Made by a program: the position numbers and the translations under genes | Shown: piece by piece, positions 56,306 through 64,000 of the stretch | Position numbering within the stretch: the first letter of the stretch is position 1 | Layout: each line of letters starts with the position of its first letter | The notes under the pieces: generated by a model | Database searches by the model: none | Seen by the model: only the letters and a program-made list of their open reading frames with translations | What the model was told of the DNA's origin: nothing | Assembly: GCA_963772955.1 (NCBI GenBank) | Contig: CAVYZF010000004.1 | Coordinates: forward strand, 372,001-436,000 | Reading direction: 5' to 3' | DNA from: Gp6-AA40 sp963772955 | GTDB taxonomy: Bacteria > Acidobacteriota > Vicinamibacteria > Vicinamibacterales > UBA2999 | Length of the DNA stretch: 64,000 nucleotides

Positions 56306-57517
56306 TTATCCGGTCAGCTTGCTGATCAGGTCGAAGATCGGCATGTACATCGCGATCACGATACCGCCAACCACCACACCGAGGAAGAAGATCATGATGG
56401 GCTCGAGCAGGGTCAGCAACCCGGCAACGGCCGTGTCGACCTCTTCTTCGTAGAAGTCGGCGATCTTGCCCAGCATCGTGTCGAGGGCGCCGGTCGCTTC
56501 ACCGACGCTGATCATCTGCACGACCATCGACGGGAAGACGCCGGTCTCCTTCAAGGGAGCCGCAATCGTTTCACCGCGCTCGATGCTCTTTCGCGTGACC
56601 ATGATCCCTTCTTCGATGATCGCGTTGCCGGCAGTGCGCGCCGTGATGTCGAGCGCTTCGAGAATCGAGACGCCCGATGCCAGGAGTGTCGAGAGCGTTC
56701 GACAGAACCGCGCGACGGCGATCTTTCGCATCAACGAACCCAGCACAGGCAGCTTGAGCGTGATCGCGTCGATCACCCTTCGACCGTTGGGCGAGTTGTA
56801 GTACGCGCGAAACCCGAACACCGCAGCGCCGATGCCCACGAGAATGAACGGCATGAAGCGAACGAGTCCGTTGCTGGCCGCGATGACGATCCGAGTCGGC
56901 AACGGGAGCTCGGCGCCAAGGCCGGCGAACAAGTTGGCGAAGGTCGGGATGACCTTCCAGAGAATGACGCCGACCACGACAACCGCGATCACAACGACCG
57001 CGATCGGGTAAATCATGGCGGACTTGACCTGACCCTGCAGCTTGACGGCCTTTTCGATGTACGTCGCCAGTCGTTTCAGAATCGTGTCGAGAATACCGCC
57101 GGCCTCACCGGCCGCGATCATGTTCGTGAAGAGCGGGTCGAACGCCTTCGGATGCTTCTTCATCGCATCTGCCAGCGAAGCGCCGCTCTCGACATCGGTC
57201 CGGGTGGCGAGAATGACCGACGCGAAGTTCTTGTCCTCTTCCTGCGTGCCGAGGATCTCGAGACACTGCACGAGCGGGAGGCCGGCGTCGATCATGACCG
57301 AGAACTGGCGCGTGAAGACGGCCAGGTTCTTCGCGGCGACCTTCCTGCCCCGAGGCTTGGACACCTTGGGCGCCGCCTCTTTGACCGGGGTGATCTGCGT
57401 GACGAGGATCTGCTCGCGGCGCAGGGCGGCAACCGCCCCGTCCATCGTGTCGGCGCTGCGCTCGCCTGTGACAGTTCGTCCCTGTCGCGTCCGTCCGCTA
57501 TATGCAAATGTGGCCAT
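56306..57517 (-). CDS. pilC: Type IV pilus inner-membrane platform protein PilC
   Basis: 403 residues. Two GspF domains (FTRQFSVMIDAGLPLVQCLE and FCRTLSTLLASGVSILEAL), three membrane spans, ending YMPIFDLISKLTG. It is the platform that couples the PilB and PilT motors to pilin assembly. Flanked by inverted heptamer arrays on both sides. Confidence 0.94.
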   Translation of the reverse strand: MATFAYSGRTRQGRTVTGERSADTMDGAVAALRREQILVTQITPVKEAAPKVSKPRGRKVAAKNLAVFTRQFSVMIDAGLPLVQCLEILGTQEEDKNFASVILATRTDVESGASLADAMKKHPKAFDPLFTNMIAAGEAGGILDTILKRLATYIEKAVKLQGQVKSAMIYPIAVVVIAVVVVGVILWKVIPTFANLFAGLGAELPLPTRIVIAASNGLVRFMPFILVGIGAAVFGFRAYYNSPNGRRVIDAITLKLPVLGSLMRKIAVARFCRTLSTLLASGVSILEALDITARTAGNAIIEEGIMVTRKSIERGETIAAPLKETGVFPSMVVQMISVGEATGALDTMLGKIADFYEEEVDTAVAGLLTLLEPIMIFFLGVVVGGIVIAMYMPIFDLISKLTG

Positions 57518-57539
57518 TACTTAGTGCCTTTACTAATTC

Positions 57540-57640
57540 AAAATGCAAAATGCAAAATGCAAACATTGAGAATGAAGACATTCAGAATGCGAACACGTGA
57601 GTCTTGCTTATTGCATCTTGCATTTTGCCTTTTGCATTCC
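57540..57640. repeat. Inverted heptamer array (AAAATGC / GCATTTT) between pilT and pilC
   Basis: AAAATGC three times (57540-57560), degenerate copies, then GCTTATT, GCATCTT, GCATTTT, GCCTTTT, GCATTCC (57606-57640), the exact complement type. Fills the 128-base spacer. Confidence 0.85.
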
Positions 57641-57645
57641 ACGTG

Positions 57646-58767
57646 TCACCTGCCCGCCGGCCTTCCCGTCGTCCCGGTACGAAGCCCGGCACCCGCCACG
57701 ACGCCAACGCCTCGGTTGATCAGGTCCTGCAGCTCGTCGCGATTCGACGACGCCATCAGCGCCGTTTCGAGCGTGACAAGTCGCTTTTGATAGAGCGTCG
57801 CGAGCGACTGATTCATCGTCTGCATGCCCATCTTTTCCTGGCCGGTCTGCATCGCGGAGTAGATCTGGTGGATCTTGTCTTCGCGAATCAGGTTCCGGAT
57901 GCCCGCCGTCGGCACCATGATCTCGAGCGCGACGACGCGGCCGCCGCCGATCTTCGGAAGCAGCGCCTGACAGACGATGCCTTCGACCACGAGCGACAGC
58001 TGCGTGCGGATCTGGCTCTGCTGGTGCGCCGGGAAAATATCGATGATGCGGTTGATCGTCTGCGACGTCGAGTTCGTGTGCAGCGTCGCGAGCGTCAAGT
58101 GGCCCGTTTCCGCGATACGCAACGCGGACTCCACCGTCTCGAGGTCGCGCATTTCGCCGATGAGGACGATGTCGGGGTCTTCACGAAGTGCGGCGCGCAG
58201 CGCATTGGTGAAGCTCTCGGTGTCGCTGTGCACCTCGCGCTGATTGACCAGACAGCCCTGGTGCTGGTGCACGAATTCGATGGGATCCTCGATCGTGAGG
58301 ATGTGATCGCGGCGCTCCTTGTTGATCTTGTCGATCATCGCCGCGAGCGTCGTCGACTTACCGGAACCGGTCGGACCGGTGACGAGCACGAGTCCGCGCG
58401 GCTTCTCCGCGAGCGTCGCAAGCACCGGCGGCAGACTGAGTTCCTGGAAGCTTCGGATTTGCTCGGGGATGAGTCGGTAGACTGCGCCGACCGCACCGCG
58501 CTGATTGAACATGTTCACGCGGAAGCGAGCGAGACCCTTGATACCAAACGAGAAGTCGAGCTCGAAGGTCTCTTCGAACCGCTTCTTCTGCGCGTCGGTG
58601 AGCACGCTGTACGAGAGCTGTTTTGTATCGGACGGCGTCAGCGCCGCACCGTCCAGACGTGTCAGATGGCCGTGAACCCTGACCTGGGGCGGCGTGTTGG
58701 TGGTGATGTGAAGGTCCGATCCTTCCAACTGCACCAGCGTCTGCAGCAGTTCAGGCAGTGTTTGCAT
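57646..58767 (-). CDS. pilT: Pilus retraction ATPase PilT
   Basis: 373 residues. Walker A GPTGSGKST near 133, Asp box LTIEDPIEFVH, Walker B LIGEMRDLET, His box GHLTLATLHTN and the PilT-specific GIRNLIRE. It powers pilus depolymerisation. The C-terminal ~25 residues are Gly-rich. The start overlaps the pilB stop by one base. Confidence 0.94.
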   Translation of the reverse strand: MQTLPELLQTLVQLEGSDLHITTNTPPQVRVHGHLTRLDGAALTPSDTKQLSYSVLTDAQKKRFEETFELDFSFGIKGLARFRVNMFNQRGAVGAVYRLIPEQIRSFQELSLPPVLATLAEKPRGLVLVTGPTGSGKSTTLAAMIDKINKERRDHILTIEDPIEFVHQHQGCLVNQREVHSDTESFTNALRAALREDPDIVLIGEMRDLETVESALRIAETGHLTLATLHTNSTSQTINRIIDIFPAHQQSQIRTQLSLVVEGIVCQALLPKIGGGRVVALEIMVPTAGIRNLIREDKIHQIYSAMQTGQEKMGMQTMNQSLATLYQKRLVTLETALMASSNRDELQDLINRGVGVVAGAGLRTGTTGRPAGR

Positions 58768-60536
58768 TACTTCACCGTCTCCCGGACGATCTCTTCAATC
58801 GTCGTTACGCCGTCCTTCACTTTTCTGAGCCCGCTGGCACGCAGCGTAAGCATCCCCTCTTCGACCGCCTTGCGCCGAAGTTCGAGCGCGGAAGCACCGA
58901 CGAGCACAAGCTCGCGAATCTCTTCGGTGATCTCCATCACTTCGTACAGGCCGACACGGCCCTTGTAGCCGGTGTTGTTGCACTTCTCGCAACCCTTACC
59001 GCGGTTGGGAACCACCTTTTTTGCATCTTCGGCAGAGTACCCAGCCTGCATCAGCGCGGGGGGTGGCATCGGGTCTGGTTCCGTGCAGTTCTTGCAGATT
59101 CTGCGCACGAGGCGCTGGGCGCACACGAGGTTCAGCGAGCTCGCAACCAGGAAGGGCTCGATGCCCATGTTCATCAGTCGATTGATGGTGCTCGGCGCGT
59201 CGTTGGTGTGCAGTGTCGACAGCACGAGGTGTCCGGTCAGCGCCGCCTTCACCGCGATTTCCGCCGTTTCGAAGTCGCGGATTTCGCCGACGAGGATGAT
59301 GTTCGGGTCCTGACGCAGGAAGCTTCGCAGCGCAGCAGCGAAGTTGAGGCCGATGTTCTCGCGCACCTGGACCTGGTTGACGCCCATCAGGTTGAATTCG
59401 ACCGGGTCCTCGGCCGTCATGATGTTGGTCTCGACGGTGTTGATGCGCGCGATCGACGAGTAGAGGGTATTGGTCTTACCAGATCCGGTGGGCCCGGTCA
59501 CGAGCACCATGCCCCACGGCTTCGAGATGGCCACTTCGAATTTCTGAAGCGACTCGGACTCGAATCCGAGCTTGGTCATGTCGAGCATCAGTTTCGTCTT
59601 GTCCAGGAGACGCATGACGATCTTTTCGCCGAAGAGCGTCGGGAGACAGGAAACGCGGAAGTCGATGTCGCGCATCTCCCCGCCATCCTGGAAGCGGATC
59701 TTGATGCGGCCGTCCTGCGGAAGCCGCTTTTCCGCGATGTCCAGCTTGGACATGATCTTGATGCGCGAGGTAATCGCATCGCGGTACTTCATCGGCGGCT
59801 GCATGATGTTGTAGAGGATGCCATCGACGCGGTAGCGGACGCGCAATTCCTTCTCGTACGGCTCGATGTGGATGTCGCTGGCACCCTTCTGGATCGCCGA
59901 CATCAGAATGACGTTCACCAGCTTGATGACCGGCGCTTCCTCACCCTGCTTGGCGAGCGCCTCGGCACTGATCTCTTCGAACTCCTCGAGGACCTCGACG
60001 TCGCCGGCGTCGGCGAGCACCGGCATGTCATCGAGTGCCTTGCTCGCGATTTCGAGCGCGCTCGGTCCGCTTGGCCCAGCGTTCCCGCCGCCCGAGCCGT
60101 TCGTACTCGAGCTCTTTCCGTAGTACTTCGTGATCGCGTCGATGACCGCGGTTTCCGACGCGACGACCGGCTCGACGTTGTAGCCCGTCATGAACTTGAT
60201 GTCGTCCATGGCGAACACGTTCGTCGGGTCCGTCATCGCGATCGTCAGCGTCGCGCCAGACCTCGAGAGCGGGATGATTTGATACTTCTGTGCGGTCTCG
60301 GCAGGAACGAGCTTGACGACGGTCGCGTCCACGTCGAACTGCCCGAGGGCGATCGACGGCACGCCATACTGCTTGCTCAGGAGAGCGGTGATCTCGTCGT
60401 CTTTGACGTAACCGAGCTTGATCAGATTGAAGCCGAGCTTCCCCCCGTTCTGGCGCTGATAGTTCAGTGCCTCCTGGAGTTGCTCAGGCGTGATGCGCTT
60501 CTCTTTGAGAAGCAGCTCTCCGATTCGAACCGCCAT
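58767..60536 (-). CDS. pilB: Pilus assembly ATPase PilB
   Basis: 589 residues. Two MshEN-type N-terminal repeats (RIGELLLKEKRITPEQL) implicated in c-di-GMP binding in relatives, a flexible Ser/Gly segment near 140-160, and the ATPase core with GPTGSGKTN near 352, TAEDPVEFNL, LVGEIRDFET, and a zinc site with Cys pairs (CKNC, CEKCNN). It drives pilus extension. A porV-like gene lies 32 bases upstream. Confidence 0.94.
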   Translation of the reverse strand: MAVRIGELLLKEKRITPEQLQEALNYQRQNGGKLGFNLIKLGYVKDDEITALLSKQYGVPSIALGQFDVDATVVKLVPAETAQKYQIIPLSRSGATLTIAMTDPTNVFAMDDIKFMTGYNVEPVVASETAVIDAITKYYGKSSSTNGSGGGNAGPSGPSALEIASKALDDMPVLADAGDVEVLEEFEEISAEALAKQGEEAPVIKLVNVILMSAIQKGASDIHIEPYEKELRVRYRVDGILYNIMQPPMKYRDAITSRIKIMSKLDIAEKRLPQDGRIKIRFQDGGEMRDIDFRVSCLPTLFGEKIVMRLLDKTKLMLDMTKLGFESESLQKFEVAISKPWGMVLVTGPTGSGKTNTLYSSIARINTVETNIMTAEDPVEFNLMGVNQVQVRENIGLNFAAALRSFLRQDPNIILVGEIRDFETAEIAVKAALTGHLVLSTLHTNDAPSTINRLMNMGIEPFLVASSLNLVCAQRLVRRICKNCTEPDPMPPPALMQAGYSAEDAKKVVPNRGKGCEKCNNTGYKGRVGLYEVMEITEEIRELVLVGASALELRRKAVEEGMLTLRASGLRKVKDGVTTIEEIVRETVK

Positions 60537-60568
60537 GAAAAAGAAACCGGCCTATCTCACGTGAATCG

Positions 60569-61522
60569 TCAGAACGTGACCCGGGCCCCAATGCCCCAGC
60601 CGCTCTCGTCGTCGGCTCCCCCGAATACGCCATGCCCATCCACGTAGACTCCGGAACGAACGGCGACGCTCGCCCCGACCGTGTAGGCCTGCTCCTCTGC
60701 TCCAACAGTGTTGAACCGGGCGCCCGCGCGCATCGCGATGCGTCGTCCGAATGCCAAGCCTTCAACGCCAACAGCTACAACTCTCCGTTCGCCGTAGGCG
60801 GTGTCGTACGCGTCAACGTCAGCGTCCAGGGCAACGACCACCGCCCGGCTGCTGACCTGCGACGCATCGAAGGCGACCCCCACTCGCGCCTGACGCGGTA
60901 AATTCACGGCTCCCAACTCTGCCGCCAGTACGTTTCGCACCACTCCACCCACTCGAACAGGCCCCTTCACGAACAGACCACCCAGATCCAAGTCGAACGC
61001 ATTGTTTGCATCGGTGAGACCAGTTGACTCACTCGCACGCACGTATTTGAGCGTCGTCCCGACGTGGAGATCCGAGACCAGCGTGTGTACGAGGGTGGCT
61101 CCGAACTGACTGGCGGAGAGCGACCAATCGGGCACTGCGGCTCGTCTATCTTCTCGGCCCCCCGAACCGGGCGCGATAGTGCGAAACGGGCCTGTTTCTT
61201 TGATTCGCAAGTGGTAGTAGCTGAAACCGATCGGGGGCGTGGCGAAGGCGAACCAGGCCGCCTCGTCGTGTCTTTCCGGCAGCTGGCTGTTCTCAATATC
61301 GGTCGTTGCCCAACCGAGCGCCACGTCGAAGAGTCCCCCGGCCGCCTGACCAGCGGGGTTCCACCAGGTAGCCGTGCTGTCATCGGCAACAGCGACGAAG
61401 GCTCCACCCATGCCAAGTGCCCTGCTGCCAACAACTTCAACGATTTGAGCGGACGCCGGCTCGGGCGGAAACGCGAGCATGACAACGAGGACCAGCACAA
61501 GCAGACCCAGGGATTTCGTCAC
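60569..61522 (-). CDS. PorV/PorQ-like outer membrane beta-barrel protein
   Basis: 317 residues. Signal peptide ending PASAQ, then the family opening SRALGMGGAFVAVADDSTATWWNPAG, repeated amphipathic strands and a C-terminal phenylalanine (ARVTF), as expected for a FadL-superfamily barrel. Conjugal-transfer-TraF-like or PorV roles are known; here it precedes pilB on the same transcript, so a part in surface assembly is possible. Confidence 0.7.
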   Translation of the reverse strand: MTKSLGLLVLVLVVMLAFPPEPASAQIVEVVGSRALGMGGAFVAVADDSTATWWNPAGQAAGGLFDVALGWATTDIENSQLPERHDEAAWFAFATPPIGFSYYHLRIKETGPFRTIAPGSGGREDRRAAVPDWSLSASQFGATLVHTLVSDLHVGTTLKYVRASESTGLTDANNAFDLDLGGLFVKGPVRVGGVVRNVLAAELGAVNLPRQARVGVAFDASQVSSRAVVVALDADVDAYDTAYGERRVVAVGVEGLAFGRRIAMRAGARFNTVGAEEQAYTVGASVAVRSGVYVDGHGVFGGADDESGWGIGARVTF

Positions 61523-61725
61523 TGTTGACCTCGAAGCGAAAATTCGGACAGCCGCTCAATGTATCGGCCGACCGATTTGCACGTTACGGCAGAGCGAGCG
61601 ATCATGAGAGAAATAAGACGGAACTGGAGCCAAGAACTTTCGTATCAGGAGTTTGTGTTCACCCCGCAGTGCTAGACCACCCGGTCTGGTGTCCAATTCG
61701 ACATCCATTTTTGAGGGGTATCTCC

Positions 61726-62469
61726 GTGACCGACGTTGCATCGGTTCCTGACAGCGTACAGAACAAGCCATTGCCCGGACTGGTGAGCCGGATGGTTGGC
61801 GTGCTCCTCTCCCCACGTGAGACCTTGGCCGCCGTCGTCGCGAAACCTCGATGGCTGGGGGTCATGCTGGTGACGTTGGTCATGACCTCGGCGGCGTACT
61901 ACATGATTCTGGGGTCGCAGGACATGCAAGACGCGATCGTCGATCAGCAGGTCAGAGCAATCGAGGGTCGCGGAAACGCCGTCTCCGACGAGCAGTTGGC
62001 CAACATGGAGCGCTTCATCGGCTACCTCCCCGTCGGATACGCGGTCGGCGTCTTTGTGCTGGGTCCGCTGTTCGGCGCAGCAGTCGCCGGAATCATGACC
62101 GGAATCTTCACGACGTTGATGGGAGGGAACGGCACGTTCAAGCAGGTCTTCGCTGTGATGAATCACGCCGGCCTTATCCCTGCCATCTCCGCTCTGTTCG
62201 TCGCGGGCATGCTGTCGATCGGCGCCAAACCTGTCGGAGTGCGTCCACCGGGCGCCAATCTCGGCGTGTTCCTGCCGATGTTGGAGGAGACGTCGTTTGT
62301 GGCGGTGATGCTTCGTTCGATCGATATGTTCCTGTTGTGGTGGATGGTCGTTCTCGCTATAGGGCTTGGCGTGCTCTACAAGCGTCGAACGGGGCCAATC
62401 GCTACAACGTTCATCGGGCTCTACGTCGTCATCGCGTTGCTGATCGCGGTTTTCACGTCCGGTTCCTAG
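61726..62469 (+). CDS. YIP1-family membrane protein
   Basis: 247 residues from GTG 61726, which has GAGGGG upstream; the longer frame from 61525 adds 67 residues with no conserved features. About five membrane helices with GLVSRMVGVLLSPRETLAAVVAKPRWLG at the start, a pattern of YIP1-domain proteins. Followed after 10 bases by a MacA-like gene, so it may belong to that exporter operon. The 203-base divergent spacer toward the porV-like gene has a small AGACC/GGTCT hairpin and no strong promoter I could fix. Confidence 0.65.
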   Translation: MTDVASVPDSVQNKPLPGLVSRMVGVLLSPRETLAAVVAKPRWLGVMLVTLVMTSAAYYMILGSQDMQDAIVDQQVRAIEGRGNAVSDEQLANMERFIGYLPVGYAVGVFVLGPLFGAAVAGIMTGIFTTLMGGNGTFKQVFAVMNHAGLIPAISALFVAGMLSIGAKPVGVRPPGANLGVFLPMLEETSFVAVMLRSIDMFLLWWMVVLAIGLGVLYKRRTGPIATTFIGLYVVIALLIAVFTSGS

Positions 62470-62479
62470 GGGAGCGGTA

Positions 62480-63829
62480 ATGACAGGAAAGAAGGTTCTC
62501 ATCGTTCTGGGGGTCGTGCTGGTCGCCGCCGCAGTGGTCGCGGCGAATTTGTACTACCGGCGCGACACCGGCCTCAACGTGCAAGCCGAAGCCGTGAGGG
62601 CACGCGACCTCGAAGCGATCGTCTCCGCCTCGGGCAAGGTCCAACCCAAGCGTCAGGTCAACGTCTCGGCCCAGACTCCGGGACGCGTCACCCGCATCGC
62701 GGTCGAAGAAGGTCAGCGCGTGAAGGCCGGGCAATTCCTCCTCGAGATCGATCCGAAACAACTCGAGGGACAACTGCAACGCGGAGAGGCCAGTGTTGCC
62801 GCCGCCCAATCGTCCCTGCTCGGGGCGCGCACGTCCGTCGAAACAGGCCGCGCAAACCTGGAGCTCGCGCGTCAGAATCTGAAGCGTCAGGAAGACCTCT
62901 GGAAAGAGGGACTGACCACGCGCGAGAATCTCGAGCGCGCGCAGAACGAGGTCACCGTTCGCGAGACGGATCTGCGCTCCCGGCAACAAGACATCGAAAC
63001 GAACGAGCAGCGCATCAAGCAGGAACAGGCCGGCCTGTCGACGACGCGCTACAACCTGAATCAGATCATCATTACGGCACCCATGGACGGTCTGGTAACC
63101 CGCCGCAGCATAGAGGAGGGAGAAACCGCCGTCGTCGGAACTATGAACAATGCGGGGTCGGTCCTGCTGACCATCGCCGACATGTCAGTCATCGAAGCCG
63201 AAGTGGAAGTGGACGAGACTGAGATTCCAACGGTGATGCTCAATCAGGAAGCCAAGGTGACCATCGACGCGGTTCCCGATCGGACGTTCAAGGGACGCGT
63301 CACCGAGATCGGCAACAGCCCGATCCAGACGACCACGCAGAACACGGGACAGCGACAGGCCACGACCTTCAAGGTCGTCGTCACGCTCGAGGAACCGGTG
63401 CCGGACATCCGCCCCGGGTTCACGTGCACGGCTGAAATCACAACCGCCAGGCGGAAGGAAGTCGTGTCAGTACCGATCCAGGCGTTGACCGTGCGCGAGA
63501 TGCTTTACAACGACAAGGGCGAGATGGTTCGAGAGACGCCGAACCGCCGACGGCGCGGCACGAACATCGAGACACCGCTCAGCGCGTCGAACGAGCCGCC
63601 GCCCGGACATACGCGGAAGGAGACTGAAGGCGTCTTCGCCGTCCGCGACGGCAAGGCGATCTACCTGCCGGTGAAAGTGGGGATCGCGGGCGAGCAGTAC
63701 TTCGAGGTGCTCGACGGCCTCAAGGCTGGAGATCAGGTCATCACGGGACCGTTCTCGTCGGTCCGCGAGCTCTTCGACGGACAGGGCGTGAAGATTCAGC
63801 AGAGCACGCGCAGAACGAACACCAAGTGA
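62480..63829 (+). CDS. Efflux periplasmic adaptor (MacA/HlyD family)
   Basis: 449 residues. One N-terminal membrane anchor (VLIVLGVVLVAAAVVAANLYY), lipoyl half-motifs (SAQTPGRVTRIAVEEGQRVKAGQ and IITAPMDGLV), an alpha-helical hairpin between them, beta-barrel and membrane-proximal domains. It bridges an inner-membrane ABC transporter to an outer-membrane channel. A FtsX/MacB permease begins at its stop (GTGA overlap). Confidence 0.88.
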   Translation: MTGKKVLIVLGVVLVAAAVVAANLYYRRDTGLNVQAEAVRARDLEAIVSASGKVQPKRQVNVSAQTPGRVTRIAVEEGQRVKAGQFLLEIDPKQLEGQLQRGEASVAAAQSSLLGARTSVETGRANLELARQNLKRQEDLWKEGLTTRENLERAQNEVTVRETDLRSRQQDIETNEQRIKQEQAGLSTTRYNLNQIIITAPMDGLVTRRSIEEGETAVVGTMNNAGSVLLTIADMSVIEAEVEVDETEIPTVMLNQEAKVTIDAVPDRTFKGRVTEIGNSPIQTTTQNTGQRQATTFKVVVTLEEPVPDIRPGFTCTAEITTARRKEVVSVPIQALTVREMLYNDKGEMVRETPNRRRRGTNIETPLSASNEPPPGHTRKETEGVFAVRDGKAIYLPVKVGIAGEQYFEVLDGLKAGDQVITGPFSSVRELFDGQGVKIQQSTRRTNTK

Positions 63830-64000
63830 ACCAGGTCATCGACTCCATCGTTATCGCGCTTCAGGCCATCTGGGCCAACAAGCTGCGATCGTTCATGACG
63901 GTGCTGGGGAACATCGTGGCGGTCACGTCTATCGTGACGGTCGTGACGCTCATCCAGGGCATGAACGGGATGGTTGCCGATGCGATCGTGAGCGACATCG
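63826..64000 (+). CDS. MacB-like ABC permease, 3' truncated by window end
   Basis: GTG 63826 overlaps the adaptor stop. The 58 visible residues (ALQAIWANKLRSFMTVLGNIVAVTSI at 11-36) match the N-terminal helix of MacB/FtsX-type permeases. The rest lies beyond the window. Confidence 0.8.
   Translation, partial: MNQVIDSIVIALQAIWANKLRSFMTVLGNIVAVTSIVTVVTLIQGMNGMVADAIVSDI

Noticed and set aside
58758..60647. 629-codon plus-strand frame opposite pilB
   Set aside because: Antisense shadow of the pilB gene; no start context and no family signature.

Overview
The window reads as one chromosomal stretch of a GC-rich Gram-negative bacterium. GTG and TTG starts are frequent, there is a PorV-like outer-membrane protein and a twin-arginine translocon, proline is charged by an archaeal/eukaryotic-type ProRS, and the pilus locus is laid out as in myxobacteria. 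This suits Acidobacteriota, possibly a Vicinamibacteria relative; that placement is inference, since no rRNA gene is present. I saw no tRNA, rRNA, CRISPR array, insertion sequence or prophage.

Left part (1-31.5 kb), housekeeping. A 5'-truncated CYTH protein is followed by an AmgK/MurU-like sugar kinase and nucleotidyltransferase pair and a TIM-barrel epimerase. asnS and rimO diverge. Next comes the translation/transcription operon rimP-nusA-infB-DUF503-rbfA-nrnA-truB-rpsO-pnp, with an attenuator-like hairpin in front of rimP. Further on are a cupredoxin-like protein that lacks the usual copper ligands, an M48 protease, a DUF4097 lipoprotein, smc, a CtpA-type protease, tatA-tatC, a HEAT-repeat protein, a lipoprotein, proS, nadB and aroB.

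Right part (31.5-61.5 kb), type IV pilus island. On the minus strand the order is porV-like, pilB, pilT, pilC, pilS, pilR, three pilA genes, a VKOR-DsbA fusion, an ABC ATPase and permease (PilH/PilI-like), a TPR protein, pilD, a second histidine kinase, minor pilins V-W-X, a coiled-coil protein and a second NtrC-type regulator. A second minor-pilin operon (FimT/GspH-V-W-X) and a large secreted SdrD-B-like protein lie on the plus strand and converge on it. Five -24/-12 (sigma-54) type sites precede pilA3, pilA1, both minor-pilin operons and the secreted protein, which suggests a regulon driven by PilR and/or the second activator. The far right (61.7-64 kb) has a YIP1-like membrane protein and the start of a MacA/MacB-type efflux operon.

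Two features cut across genes. (1) Many spacers are built of 7-base (once 8-base) words in imperfect tandem, usually followed by the reverse complement of the same word. The word differs from locus to locus, and some arrays run into the ends or starts of genes or lie inside a gene (rimO). (2) Nine frameshifts, all equivalent to one extra base, are concentrated between 35.4 and 49.0 kb in pilus genes and neighbours. None was noticed in the other 50 kb. They are probably sequence errors, but a decayed pilus locus is not excluded.
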